A DNA stretch of 64,000 bases from Janthinobacterium sp051380735 (GCF_051380735.1 NZ_JBNYXQ010000002.1:310001-374000); one strand, 5' to 3'; positions 34,747 through 44,202 are shown, numbered from the stretch's first letter. The notes: a model not told the origin generated them from the letters alone. Made by a program: numbers and translations.

Positions 34747-35333
34747 ATGCGTACGCGAGTGCCAATGCGCCGGCGATGGTATTTATAAACCTGTTGCCGC
34801 ACCGGCCGGCAGCGCGCCGCCAGCGTGAGCGCCAACTGTTACGCCAGTTGGCCGGTGGCGTGCTGCTGGGTGCGGCGCTGGCCTTGATGGCCGGTCTTGC
34901 CCTCGGTATCGCCATTAATAAGCAAACGCGGCAGCAGGCGCACTGGCAGGCGGCCATGCATGAGCACGATGGCGCGATTGCGGCCGCGCAACTGGCGCAG
35001 CGCGAAACGGCCGTGCTGGCCGCGCGCCGGCAGGCAGTCCATCTGTTGCAGGCGCAGCGCAATGATGCCGTGATCGTGCTTGACGCACTTGCCCGCGCCG
35101 TGCCCGCAGGCGTCATCCTGCACAGCCTGCGCCAGGATGGTTCGCGCCTGGTGCTGGCGGGCAGGGCGCCGTCGCAGCAGGCGGTCTCGGCGTTGTTGCT
35201 GGCGCTGGCGCAAGCCTTGCCGGGTTCCACGCCGCAATTGCAGGAAGTGCGCACGCCGGTGCCCATGTCTGGTGGTGCGGTGGAATTGAGCGTGCACTGG
35301 GCCTTGCCGCCCAGCTTGTCACCGGGAGACTGA
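34743..35333 (+). CDS. pilN: Type IV pilus inner-membrane protein PilN
   Basis: 196 residues. The short cytoplasmic N-terminus carries the PilM-binding motif INLLPHRPAARR (about 15-26); one membrane segment follows (GGVLLGAALALMAGLALGIAI), then a coiled coil rich in Gln/Ala and a ferredoxin-like periplasmic domain. It is part of the PilMNOP alignment complex. It overlaps pilM by four bases and is two bases from the next gene. Confidence 0.92.
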   Translation: MNAYASANAPAMVFINLLPHRPAARRQRERQLLRQLAGGVLLGAALALMAGLALGIAINKQTRQQAHWQAAMHEHDGAIAAAQLAQRETAVLAARRQAVHLLQAQRNDAVIVLDALARAVPAGVILHSLRQDGSRLVLAGRAPSQQAVSALLLALAQALPGSTPQLQEVRTPVPMSGGAVELSVHWALPPSLSPGD

Positions 35334-35335
35334 CC

Positions 35336-36355
35336 ATGTTCAGCCTGAAACAGATGGCGTTGTGGCCACGCTACATGCGCCTGGCTTGCGCGGCGTTGCT
35401 GGCGGCCTTGTTGCTGGCGTCGGCCTGGCTGGCGCAGCTGGGCGAGCTGGTGGCGCGCTGGCAGGCGGCACAGGCGCAAACCGAGGCGCTGCGTGCCGCT
35501 TACAGCCAGGCGCAAGCCAGGGCCGGCCAATTGCCACGGCTGCGCGCGCGACGAAGCGAGGCAGCCGCCACGCTGGCCAGTCTGGAGCAGCAATTGCCGC
35601 GCCAGCAAGAGATGGCCGCCTTGCTGTCTGCTATCAACCAGGCTGGCCTGGCGCGCGGCCTGCAGTTCGAGTTGTTCAAGCCGGGTGTGGCGGTGCCGCA
35701 AGCGCATTACGTGGCCATGCCGATCACTGTCAGGGTGCGCGGCGGCTACCACGCCATCGGCGCTTTCATGGCCGACCTGGCCGGCTTGCCGCGCATCGTG
35801 ACCGTGCATGGCTTGGCCGTCAGCGCCGGCAAGGACGGGCCGCCGACCCTGGACGCCGTGCTGCGCGCCTATCGCTTGCCCGATGCGCAGGAGCAGCAGG
35901 CAATGGTTAACAGGAAGCCGGCCAGCAAGCCTGCCCGGGCGGCACCGCAGCCGGGGTCGTTCGCTCCCTTCGTTCCACGCAACTACAACGCCAGCGACTT
36001 GCCCGATCCGTTTGGCGCTGCCGGCAGGGAACGGCCAGCCACCGCCGGCGTGGCCGCACCCGATCCGCGCCGCGTGCGTGAACCGCTGGAAAGCGTGGCC
36101 CTGGCCGGCATGGCGATGGTCGGCAGCCTGCGCCAGCGCGGCCGCCTCGACGCCTTGCTGCAGGCAAACGGGCGCCTGTACCGGGTGGCGGCAGGCCAGT
36201 ACCTGGGGCCGGACCATGGCCTGGTGACGGCGATTTCCGAGCAAGCCATCGCTTACCGTGAACTGGCGCAGGACGCCGGCGGCGCCTGGCGCGAGCGGCG
36301 CGGCAGCCTGGCCCTGCAGGTGGCGGGCGCTGCAGCAAAGGAGGCGGACAAATGA
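35336..36355 (+). CDS. PilO-PilP fusion protein of the type IV pilus alignment complex
   Basis: 339 residues in one frame. Residues 1-185 are PilO: a membrane segment (17-37), a coiled coil, and the signature PITVRVRGGYHAIGAFMADL with LPRIVTV. Residues about 205-339 are PilP: DLPDPF, PRRVREPLE, MAMVGSL, YRVAAGQYLGPDHG and WRERRGSLAL. PilP is normally a separate lipoprotein with its own lipobox; here there is no Cys in that half and no internal signal, so it is tethered through the PilO anchor. The linker (190-212) is Pro/Ala/Lys-rich. The stop overlaps pilQ (ATGA). Confidence 0.88.
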   Translation: MFSLKQMALWPRYMRLACAALLAALLLASAWLAQLGELVARWQAAQAQTEALRAAYSQAQARAGQLPRLRARRSEAAATLASLEQQLPRQQEMAALLSAINQAGLARGLQFELFKPGVAVPQAHYVAMPITVRVRGGYHAIGAFMADLAGLPRIVTVHGLAVSAGKDGPPTLDAVLRAYRLPDAQEQQAMVNRKPASKPARAAPQPGSFAPFVPRNYNASDLPDPFGAAGRERPATAGVAAPDPRRVREPLESVALAGMAMVGSLRQRGRLDALLQANGRLYRVAAGQYLGPDHGLVTAISEQAIAYRELAQDAGGAWRERRGSLALQVAGAAAKEADK

Positions 36356-37773
36356 AGGCACACGCCTGGTGCTTGATGATTGCGCTGGCCTTGCCCACCG
36401 GTGGCGGCGCGCAGGACGTGCAGGCGCAGCCTGTGCCTGCACCGCGCCTGTATGTGGGCGAACCCATTTCCATCGACTTCCAGAACGTCTCGGTGCGCGC
36501 GGCGCTGCACATGCTGGCCGACGCCTCCGGGCAGAACATCATCGCCAGCGACAGCGTGGCCGGTAATATCACCTTGCGCCTGCGCGAACTGCCGTGGGAC
36601 CAGGCGCTCGACGTGGTGCTGCAGGCGAAGGGACTGGACCTGCGGCGCAATGGCAATGTGCTGTGGATCGCGCCGCGCGAGGAAATCCTGGCGCGCGAAA
36701 AGCTGGAACTGGAACAGCGTGCCCAGATCGCCGAACTCGAACCGCTGCAGTCGGCCGTGTTCCAGCTGAACTACCAGAAGGCCGAATCGTTTCGCACCGT
36801 GTTTGGCCTGGATGCAGGGGAAGGGCGCAGCCGCCTGCTGTCGCGCCGGGGCAGCGTGCTGATCGAGCCGCGTACCAACCAGTTGTTTGTCAGCGACGTG
36901 CCGGCGCGCCTGGAACAGATCCGCCTGTTGATCGCCAGGACCGACGTGGCAACCCGGCAGGTGCTGATCGAGGCGCGCATTGTCGAGGCCAACGACAGCT
37001 TCAGCCGCAACCTGGGCGCACGCCTGGGCTTTGCCGACCTGCGCCTGGCGCAAGGCGGCCAGCCCGGCTTTGCCATCGGCGGCGGCCGGCGCGCCACCGT
37101 TGGCGGCACCTACGAGGGCGTGGGCGAGGCGACCGGGCAGGCGGTGGCGGGCGCCGGCGCGTATGTGCCGAACACGCAATTGGTCAACCTGCCTGCCGCC
37201 AGCATCAACGGTCTGGCGCCGGCCAGCTTTGCCTTGAGCCTGTTTTCGGCCGCCGCCAACCGCTTCCTGAACCTGGAACTGTCGGCGCTGGAAGCGGACG
37301 GCAAGGGCAAGATCATTTCCAGCCCGCGCGTGGTAACGGCCGACAAGGTGCTGGCGCTGATCGAGCAGGGCATCGAATTGCCGTACCAGGTGGCCACCAG
37401 CAGCGGCGCCACCTCGATCACCTTTCGCAAGGCCAATTTGCGCCTGGAAGTGACGCCCCAGATCACGCCTGACGGCAACGTGGTGCTGGAAGTGGACGTC
37501 AACAAGGACAGCGTCGGCCAGGAAACGCGCTCGGGCTTCGCCATCGACACCAAGCACGTCAAGACGCAGGTGATGGTGGAAGATGGCGGCACGGTGGTGC
37601 TGGGCGGCATTTATCAGCAGTCGGAACGGGGCACGCAAAGCAAGGTGCCGCTGCTGGGCGACATCCCGCTGCTCGGTGTTTTTTTCCGCAGTACGGGCCG
37701 CAGTCAAGAAAAAACCGAGCTGATGGTGTTTATTACGCCGAAAATAGTGGCAGAGAGGCCCTCAACACGTTAA
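36352..37773 (+). CDS. pilQ: Type IV pilus secretin PilQ, short form
   Basis: 473 residues, compared with about 650-750 in many PilQ proteins. Signal peptide (about 1-25), then directly the N0/STN domain (YVGEPISIDFQNVSVRAALHMLAD), the N1 domain with RTNQLFVSDVPARLEQI, and the C-terminal secretin barrel with GGIYQQSERGTQSKVPLLGDIPLLGVFF. The N-terminal AMIN domains that bind peptidoglycan in typical PilQ are not visible. It forms the outer-membrane pore for the pilus. Confidence 0.9.
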   Translation: MKAHAWCLMIALALPTGGGAQDVQAQPVPAPRLYVGEPISIDFQNVSVRAALHMLADASGQNIIASDSVAGNITLRLRELPWDQALDVVLQAKGLDLRRNGNVLWIAPREEILAREKLELEQRAQIAELEPLQSAVFQLNYQKAESFRTVFGLDAGEGRSRLLSRRGSVLIEPRTNQLFVSDVPARLEQIRLLIARTDVATRQVLIEARIVEANDSFSRNLGARLGFADLRLAQGGQPGFAIGGGRRATVGGTYEGVGEATGQAVAGAGAYVPNTQLVNLPAASINGLAPASFALSLFSAAANRFLNLELSALEADGKGKIISSPRVVTADKVLALIEQGIELPYQVATSSGATSITFRKANLRLEVTPQITPDGNVVLEVDVNKDSVGQETRSGFAIDTKHVKTQVMVEDGGTVVLGGIYQQSERGTQSKVPLLGDIPLLGVFFRSTGRSQEKTELMVFITPKIVAERPSTR

Positions 37774-37819
37774 TGTCACATCTTTACGTTTAAGTAACAA
37801 TGCTGACGAAAGCGGATTG

Positions 37820-40102
37820 ATGGCGACTATGCGGAATATTTCTTTAAGCAACACTTATTGGAGCCGGGCATTTAGCTGGCTATCAGCGCTGGCCATTGGC
37901 CTGCTGTTGGCTGCCTGTGGCGGTGGCGGCGGCGATCCGACGCTTGATGGAGGCAGTGGCGGCGTGGTGAACAGAGTACCTGCTGCAGTGAGTGTGGCTC
38001 TGGTCGATGCCACTGACAAGGCGAGCAGTGCATTGAGCAGCGGCACGCCGCTGACGGCCAAGGCACTGGTGGTTGACAGTAGCGGTACGCCGGTAGTCAA
38101 TGTGCTTGTCACGTTCGCCTCCGATCCGGCCCTGGTATTGTTGTCATCAACCAACGGTACAGCGCTCACTGACGCCAAGGGAGTAGCCAGCATCACCGTG
38201 TCGGTGCTGAACGCCAGCGTCAGCGGTGCTGGCAGGGTGACGGCAACTGTTGCAACCGCGACCACGCCGGTCAGTGGTGAAGCAAGCTATGCCATCAAGG
38301 CAGCGCAGGCTGCGGGTGCCCGAATGACGCTGTCCCTGTTGAGTGGCGGCAGCGCCAGCAACGCCTTGTCGAACGCCACGCCACTGACTGCACGTGCGCT
38401 GGTCACCGACCTGACTGGCCAGCCGCTCAGCAATGTTCTGGTGGCGTTTTCCACCAATAATGCCCTTGCGATCATGTCGCCATCGACAGGCACTGCGTTG
38501 ACGAACAGCAGCGGCACGGCCAGTGTGGTACTGCGTCCGTTCAGCCTGGCGGCCAGTGGCGCGTCCACCTTGCAGGCCACCGCCACCGTGCCTACGGGTG
38601 CCGTCGCCAGCGGCCAGATTAATTATGTGCTGGGTGCAACGGATCTGCTCCCTGCCAATATGCAGTTTTCGCCCGCCAGCATCGCCGCTTACGGCACCAC
38701 CAACGTCACGGTCGATGTGCTGGCAGGCAGCAGCCCATACCTTGGTTCGGGACTGACGGTCGATTTCAGTTCGGCTTGCGTGCTTGCAGGCAAAGCCAGC
38801 GTGAGCAGCGGTGTGCCAGTGCTCAACGGCAGGGCCACTGCAGTTTTCCGCGATCTCGGCTGCAATGATGCCGATATCGTCACTGCCACCGTCACGGGCA
38901 GTGCCAGCAGCTATCGCGCCACTCTGCCGATCGGCAAGGTGGCACCTGCCTCGATACAGTTTTCCGCAGTCAGCCCGGTGGGCAGATCGATCGTGATCAA
39001 AGGGCAGGGCGGCCTGCAGCGCACAGAAACAGCGACTCTGACATTCCGCGTCTTCGATACCTTCGGCAGGGCGCTTGCAGGACAACCGGTGACGTTCGAG
39101 CTGCTCAATGGCCCCGACATGACGCTCAACAAGGCCAATGATACGACCGATGCCAATGGCGACGTCATCACCACCGTCAATTCCGGTATCACGCCCACTA
39201 CTTTCCGTGTCCGCGCCAGCCTCCCTTCCGGAGTCTCGACCTTGTCCGACACCGTGCTCGTGTCTACCGGCTTGCCGATACAGGCGGCATTCTCCCTCAG
39301 CTCGCAGCGCTCCAGCGTGGAAGGCTGGTCGTATGACAGTCCGCTCGGCACGCCTGCCACCATTGTGACGGTCTTGTTGGCCGACCAGGCTGGCAATCCG
39401 GTGGCCGATGGCACGCCGGTGTCCTTCCAGAGCAATCTTGGCGTGGTCGGATCTTCCAGCATGGGTGGCTGCAATACCGTGAATGGCGGCTGCTCGGTGG
39501 ATTTCCGCAGCCAGAACCCGCGTACGGCGAGCGATCCTGCTGTACCCACCCCTTGCAATGACCTTAGAAATGCTGGCGCTACAAAAGACAGCCCTCGGCT
39601 TGGCCTGGCTACCATCTGCGCCAGTACCACCGATGGCACCAAGCCATTGTTTGCCAAGATCGGTATTTTTCTCAGCGATAGTCATCCCGCAAATGCGACG
39701 CTGTTCGATCGCGGGTCAGTCCGGAATTTGAATGGCGGAACGTATGATCTGGGAGAAGAGCCCAATGCGGGAGTGCATCAATTCAGCGTGCGCTTCAGTG
39801 ATTTGCATCTGAATCCGATGCCATCCGGAACCACCGTCGCGATCACGAATGTCGCCAACGCAATCGCATCGATCACACCGAGCAGCATACAAAATGTCTA
39901 TCCGCACAACCTGCTTGGCGTGGATGATCGTACGGGAGTTAACATCGACGGTGACCAGGGAGTCCTGCATGCCGTTACAATTAGCAGTCTGACCCCCACT
40001 GTTTGTACAGTACCGGTGGTCAGTACATTTAATGTGACGGTGACAACGCCACTGGGCAACGCCACCAGTTATCCGTTCAGACTGACATTCTCTTGTCCTT
40101 GA
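37820..40102 (+). CDS. Large lipoprotein with Ig-like (Big-1 type) repeats
   Basis: About 760 residues. A lipobox LLAAC with Cys33 is followed by a Gly-rich stretch (GGGGGD), so it is probably anchored in the outer membrane. Repeated units of about 100 residues carry the pattern AKALVVDSSGTPVVNVLVTF...GTALTDAKGVASITV, as in Big-1 invasin/intimin-type Ig folds; at least four units are visible. The last third has several Cys (GGCNTVNGGC, PTPCNDL). It lies between pilQ and aroK, which are usually adjacent. The start may also be ATG 37829. The function is unknown; adhesion is a guess from the fold. Confidence 0.72.
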   Translation: MATMRNISLSNTYWSRAFSWLSALAIGLLLAACGGGGGDPTLDGGSGGVVNRVPAAVSVALVDATDKASSALSSGTPLTAKALVVDSSGTPVVNVLVTFASDPALVLLSSTNGTALTDAKGVASITVSVLNASVSGAGRVTATVATATTPVSGEASYAIKAAQAAGARMTLSLLSGGSASNALSNATPLTARALVTDLTGQPLSNVLVAFSTNNALAIMSPSTGTALTNSSGTASVVLRPFSLAASGASTLQATATVPTGAVASGQINYVLGATDLLPANMQFSPASIAAYGTTNVTVDVLAGSSPYLGSGLTVDFSSACVLAGKASVSSGVPVLNGRATAVFRDLGCNDADIVTATVTGSASSYRATLPIGKVAPASIQFSAVSPVGRSIVIKGQGGLQRTETATLTFRVFDTFGRALAGQPVTFELLNGPDMTLNKANDTTDANGDVITTVNSGITPTTFRVRASLPSGVSTLSDTVLVSTGLPIQAAFSLSSQRSSVEGWSYDSPLGTPATIVTVLLADQAGNPVADGTPVSFQSNLGVVGSSSMGGCNTVNGGCSVDFRSQNPRTASDPAVPTPCNDLRNAGATKDSPRLGLATICASTTDGTKPLFAKIGIFLSDSHPANATLFDRGSVRNLNGGTYDLGEEPNAGVHQFSVRFSDLHLNPMPSGTTVAITNVANAIASITPSSIQNVYPHNLLGVDDRTGVNIDGDQGVLHAVTISSLTPTVCTVPVVSTFNVTVTTPLGNATSYPFRLTFSCP

Positions 40103-40173
40103 TGCAGGGAGGAACGGGCGCTGTAAAGGCGGCGCCCGCTAGCGACGTTCCTTATTTTTGATTGATATGAAAA

Positions 40174-41835
40174 TTGGCTGAAATATCCAACCGTAACATC
40201 TTCCTTGTCGGCCTCATGGGCGCAGGCAAAACCACCATCGGGCGCATCCTGGCCCGCAAGCTGGGCCTGCGCTTTGTCGATTCCGACCACGAGATCGAAG
40301 CCCGTACCGGGGCCTCGATCCCTTTGATTTTTGAAATCGAGGGAGAGCCGAGCTTTCGCCGGCGCGAGGCCGAGGTGATCCGTGACCTGTGCGCGCAGGA
40401 GGGGCTGGTAATGGCCACTGGTGGCGGTGCCGTGTTGAATGCGGAGAGCCGCGCCTTTTTGAAAGAGCGCGGCACGGTGATTTACCTGCGCGCCAGCGTC
40501 AGCAACATCCTGGCGCGCACCAGCCACGACAAGAACCGCCCGCTGCTGCAGACGGCGGACCCGCGCAAGGTGCTGGAAAACCTGACGGCCCAGCGCGAGC
40601 CGCATTACCTGGAAGTGGCCGACATTGTGATCGATACCGGCCGTCCTAACGTACAATCGATGGTCCAGACTATCCTGATGCAGCTGGCCAGCCTCGAATG
40701 CGAGGCCTCGCCCAACTGCGTCATTCACGCAGAGCCTTCGATGAACGAGCAATCCAAAATGTTGTTGAGCGTAGAGCTCGACGAACGCAGCTACCCGATC
40801 GCCATTGGCCCTGGCCTGCTGGCCGACGCCGACGCGCTGCTGCGCCATGTCAGCGGCCACAAGGTGGCCATCGTTACCAATACCACCGTCGCGCCGCTGT
40901 ACCTGGGCCGCTTGCAGGCGGCGCTGGCCAGCGATGGCCGCGAAGTGATCAGCATCGTGCTGCCGGACGGCGAAGAATATAAAAACTGGGCCAGCCTGAT
41001 GCAGATCTTCGATGCGCTGCTGGCCAACAAATGCGACCGCAAGACCACCCTGGTGGCGCTGGGCGGCGGCGTGATCGGCGACCTGACCGGCTATGCGGCC
41101 GCCAGCTATATGCGCGGCATCGGCTTTGTTCAGGTGCCAACCACCTTGCTGGCGCAGGTCGATTCATCGGTTGGCGGCAAGACCGGCATCAATCATCCGC
41201 TGGGCAAGAACATGATAGGCGCCTTTTACCAGCCGCGCGCCGTGATCGCCGATACTTCGACCCTGGAAACCCTGCCGGCGCGCGAGCTGTCGGCCGGCCT
41301 GGCCGAAGTGATCAAGCATGGCGCCATCATCGATGCAGCGTTTTTCGACTGGATCGAAGCGAACATGGGCAAGCTGATGGCGCGCGACAAGGGTGCGCTG
41401 GCGTATGCCATCGCCCGCTCGTGCGAAATCAAGGCCGACGTGGTACGCCAGGACGAACGCGAAGGCGGCCTGCGCGCGATTCTCAATTTCGGCCATACCT
41501 TCGGCCACGCCATCGAAGCGGGCATGGGCTACGGCCAGTGGCTGCACGGCGAAGCCGTCGGCTGCGGCATGGTGATGGCGGCCGACCTGTCGTGCCGCAT
41601 GGGTTATATCGATGAAGCTGCGGTGGAGCGCGTGCGCAAGGTGGTGGCCGCCGCCGGCCTGCCCGTCAGGGCGCCGGACCTGGGCGTGGTGCGCTGGCTG
41701 GAACTGATGGAAGTGGACAAGAAGAACGAGGGCGGCGCCATCAAGTTCATCCTGTTGAAACCGCTGGGCAGCCCTTGCATCACGGCCGCCCCGCATGAAC
41801 TGGTGCTGGCCACGCTGGCTGCGGCAGTCGCCTGA
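40174..41835 (+). CDS. aroKB: Fused shikimate kinase / 3-dehydroquinate synthase (AroK-AroB)
   Basis: One uninterrupted frame of 553 residues. Residues 1-175 are shikimate kinase: Walker A GLMGAGKTT (13-21), the FVDSDHEIE and SFRRREAEVI segments, ATGGGAV, and the lid NRPLLQ. Residues about 190-553 are 3-dehydroquinate synthase: PDGEEYKN, ALGGGVIGDLTGY, QVDSSVGGKTGIN, and zinc ligands in AEVIKHG and NFGHTFGHAIE. The start is TTG at 40174. An in-frame ATG at 40741 (residue 190) could start a free AroB. Confidence 0.9.
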   Translation: MAEISNRNIFLVGLMGAGKTTIGRILARKLGLRFVDSDHEIEARTGASIPLIFEIEGEPSFRRREAEVIRDLCAQEGLVMATGGGAVLNAESRAFLKERGTVIYLRASVSNILARTSHDKNRPLLQTADPRKVLENLTAQREPHYLEVADIVIDTGRPNVQSMVQTILMQLASLECEASPNCVIHAEPSMNEQSKMLLSVELDERSYPIAIGPGLLADADALLRHVSGHKVAIVTNTTVAPLYLGRLQAALASDGREVISIVLPDGEEYKNWASLMQIFDALLANKCDRKTTLVALGGGVIGDLTGYAAASYMRGIGFVQVPTTLLAQVDSSVGGKTGINHPLGKNMIGAFYQPRAVIADTSTLETLPARELSAGLAEVIKHGAIIDAAFFDWIEANMGKLMARDKGALAYAIARSCEIKADVVRQDEREGGLRAILNFGHTFGHAIEAGMGYGQWLHGEAVGCGMVMAADLSCRMGYIDEAAVERVRKVVAAAGLPVRAPDLGVVRWLELMEVDKKNEGGAIKFILLKPLGSPCITAAPHELVLATLAAAVA

Positions 41836-41837
41836 GC

Positions 41838-42974
41838 ATGACGCCCGAAGACTTCCTGGCTCCTTATGCAGCCCGTTCCGCACAGGGGCTGGGACGCCTG
41901 TTTGCCGAGGCGCCGCACGCCTCGCGCAGCCAGTTCCAGCGCGACCGTGACCGCATCATCCATTCCTCGGCGTTTCGCCGCCTCGAATACAAGACGCAGG
42001 TGTTTCTCAATCACGAGGGCGACCTGTTTCGCACGCGGCTGACGCACAGCCTGGAAGTGGCGCAGATCGGCCGGTCGATCGCGCGCAACCTGCGCCTGAA
42101 CGAAGACCTGGTCGAAGCGATCGCGCTGGCGCATGACCTGGGCCATACGCCGTTCGGCCACGTGGGCCAGGACGTGCTCAATGAATGCATGGCGCAGCAC
42201 GGTGGTTTCGAACACAATCTGCAAAGCCTGCGCGTGGTTGACACCCTGGAAGAACATTATGGCGCCTTCGATGGCCTGAACCTGATGTTCGAAACGCGCG
42301 AAGGCATATTAAAACACTGCTCGCTGGCGCATGCGCGCGAGCTGGGGCCCGTAGCCCAGCGCTTTATCGACCGCACCCAGCCAAGCCTGGAAGCGCAGCT
42401 GACCAACCTGGCCGATGAAATCGCCTACAACAGCCACGATATCGACGATGGCCTGCGTTCCGGCCTGATCACCATTGAGCAGCTGGAACAGGTGGAGTTT
42501 TTCGGCCGTTTGTGGCGCGAAGTGCAGCTCGCCTATCCGGGCCTGTCGGGCCGGCGCGCCATCTATGAAACCTTGCGCCGCCTGATCACGGCGCTGGCCG
42601 ACGACCTGATCATCACCTCGACGCAGCTGCTTGCCGACGCGGCCCCGCGCGACGTCAACGAAGTGCGCGCCAGCGCGCCGCTGATCCGTTTTTCAGATGG
42701 CATGCGCCGCGATGCCACGGAACTGAAACGCTTCTTGCGCGTCAACCTGTACCGTCATTATCAGGTGAACCGCATGCGTGTCAAAGCGAGCCGCATCGTG
42801 CGCGAACTGTATGACAGCTTTATGGCCGAACCGGCGTTGCTGCCGCCCGACTACCAGCTGAAAGACGGCAGCACGACCCAGCAGGCGCGCCAGATTGCCG
42901 ACTATATCGCCGGCATGACGGACCGCTATGCGATCCGCGAGCACCGGCGGCTGTATTCCCTCGACGAACTGTAA
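41838..42974 (+). CDS. dgt: dGTPase-like dNTP triphosphohydrolase (HD domain)
   Basis: 378 residues. The HD-type metal site is visible: RLTHSLEVAQIGRS supplies the first His, AIALAHDLGHTPFGHVG supplies the HD pair, and DEIAYNSHDIDDGL supplies a later Asp. QRDRDRIIHSSAFRRLEYKTQVF is the family N-terminal signature. It removes triphosphate from dNTPs in the cytoplasm. The start is two bases after the aroKB stop. The length fits the shorter deoxyguanosinetriphosphate triphosphohydrolase-like group rather than E. coli Dgt (505). Confidence 0.9.
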   Translation: MTPEDFLAPYAARSAQGLGRLFAEAPHASRSQFQRDRDRIIHSSAFRRLEYKTQVFLNHEGDLFRTRLTHSLEVAQIGRSIARNLRLNEDLVEAIALAHDLGHTPFGHVGQDVLNECMAQHGGFEHNLQSLRVVDTLEEHYGAFDGLNLMFETREGILKHCSLAHARELGPVAQRFIDRTQPSLEAQLTNLADEIAYNSHDIDDGLRSGLITIEQLEQVEFFGRLWREVQLAYPGLSGRRAIYETLRRLITALADDLIITSTQLLADAAPRDVNEVRASAPLIRFSDGMRRDATELKRFLRVNLYRHYQVNRMRVKASRIVRELYDSFMAEPALLPPDYQLKDGSTTQQARQIADYIAGMTDRYAIREHRRLYSLDEL

Positions 42975-42986
42975 AAAATACCAAAA

Positions 42987-44162
42987 TCAGAACATGCTGC
43001 GCTGCGCCGCGCGCGGATCGCCAAACAGGTCCAGCAGCAGTTTTTTCACCGGCGCCGGCAGTGGCGCATCCGCCACCTTGTCGCCGTCCAGCCACACATG
43101 GCCCGCTTCCGCCGCCATCGGGTGGCGCTGTGCCAAGGTGATGCGACAGGGCACGATATGCAGCTTGTAATGGGTAAATACGTGGACGATCGGCAGCAGC
43201 AACTCCTGCGTCTCGATCTCGCCGAACGGCGCCACCGCGCGCTGCAAAGCCGTCTGATCGATCAGGCGTGGCAGTTCACCATCGCTCAGCACATGGCCAT
43301 CGAGTTCTGGCAACGATAGCAATCCTCCCCAGATGCCGGCGCCGGGGCGCTGCTGCAGCAGCACCTGGCCCTGGTCGACGATGACCAGCATCACGGCGTG
43401 CTTTTCCGGGCTGGTTTTTTTCGGCTTGCGCACTGGCAGTTCTTTGGTGCGGCCGGTGGCGTACGCCACGCAGCGTGGCTGCAAGGGGCAGCGGGCGCAA
43501 TCGGGGTTGCTGCGCGTGCACAGGGTGGCGCCCAAGTCCATCAAGCCCTGAGTGTAACTCTCGATGCCCGAGTTTATGTCACCTGCGGGCAGCAACGCTT
43601 CGGCGCGCTGCCACATGGCTTGCTCGACCTTTTTTTCACCGGGATAGGCGTCGATGCCGAACACACGTGCAAACACGCGCTTGACGTTGCCGTCCATGAT
43701 GGCCGCCCGCTTGCCGCTGGAAAAAGCCGAGATGGCGGCCGCCGTCGAGCGGCCGATGCCGGGCAGTTCGGCCAGCAATGCGGGATCGCTGGGAAACACG
43801 CCATCGTATTCAGCCACCACGCGCTGCGCGCACTTGTGCAGGTTGCGCGCACGCGTGTAGTAGCCCAGGCCACTCCACTGCGCCATCACGTCTTCCACCG
43901 GCGCTTGCGCAAGGTCGCGCAGGGTGGGGAAGCGCGTCAGGAAGCGCGCGTAATAGGCCAGCACGGCAGCGACTTGGGTTTGCTGCAGCATGATTTCGGA
44001 CAGCCAGATCAGATAGGCGTCGCGCGTGTTTTGCCACGGCAGCGCATGGCGGCCATGCTGCTGTTGCCAGGCGATGACGGTGGCGGAGAAAGTGGGGTCG
44101 ACGTAGTTTTCAATCGGCGCCATCGCCGTTGCGGGCGACAGCGGATGCAGCAGACGTTTCAT
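42987..44162 (-). CDS. mutY: A/G-specific adenine DNA glycosylase MutY
   Basis: 391 residues with the start at 44162 (a TTG at 44192 is less likely). Helix-hairpin-helix LPGIGRSTAAAI with the catalytic Asp in IMDGNVKRVFAR, and the iron-sulfur cluster loop C-x6-C-x2-C-x5-C in CTRSNPDCARCPLQPRC. The C-terminal Nudix-like domain recognises 8-oxoG. It removes adenine opposite 8-oxoG, the partner function to MutM, whose gene lies upstream on the same strand. Confidence 0.94.
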   Translation of the reverse strand: MKRLLHPLSPATAMAPIENYVDPTFSATVIAWQQQHGRHALPWQNTRDAYLIWLSEIMLQQTQVAAVLAYYARFLTRFPTLRDLAQAPVEDVMAQWSGLGYYTRARNLHKCAQRVVAEYDGVFPSDPALLAELPGIGRSTAAAISAFSSGKRAAIMDGNVKRVFARVFGIDAYPGEKKVEQAMWQRAEALLPAGDINSGIESYTQGLMDLGATLCTRSNPDCARCPLQPRCVAYATGRTKELPVRKPKKTSPEKHAVMLVIVDQGQVLLQQRPGAGIWGGLLSLPELDGHVLSDGELPRLIDQTALQRAVAPFGEIETQELLLPIVHVFTHYKLHIVPCRITLAQRHPMAAEAGHVWLDGDKVADAPLPAPVKKLLLDLFGDPRAAQRSMF

Positions 44163-44202
44163 GCAGGATTCCGGTAATGTTTCAATATTCAATATTCAAT
44201 CT

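Noticed and set aside
34625..36442. 605-codon minus-strand frame opposite pilN and the pilO-pilP fusion
   Set aside because: Shadow of the pil genes; its presence raised the question whether the fusion was real, but the plus frame has clear PilO and PilP motifs.
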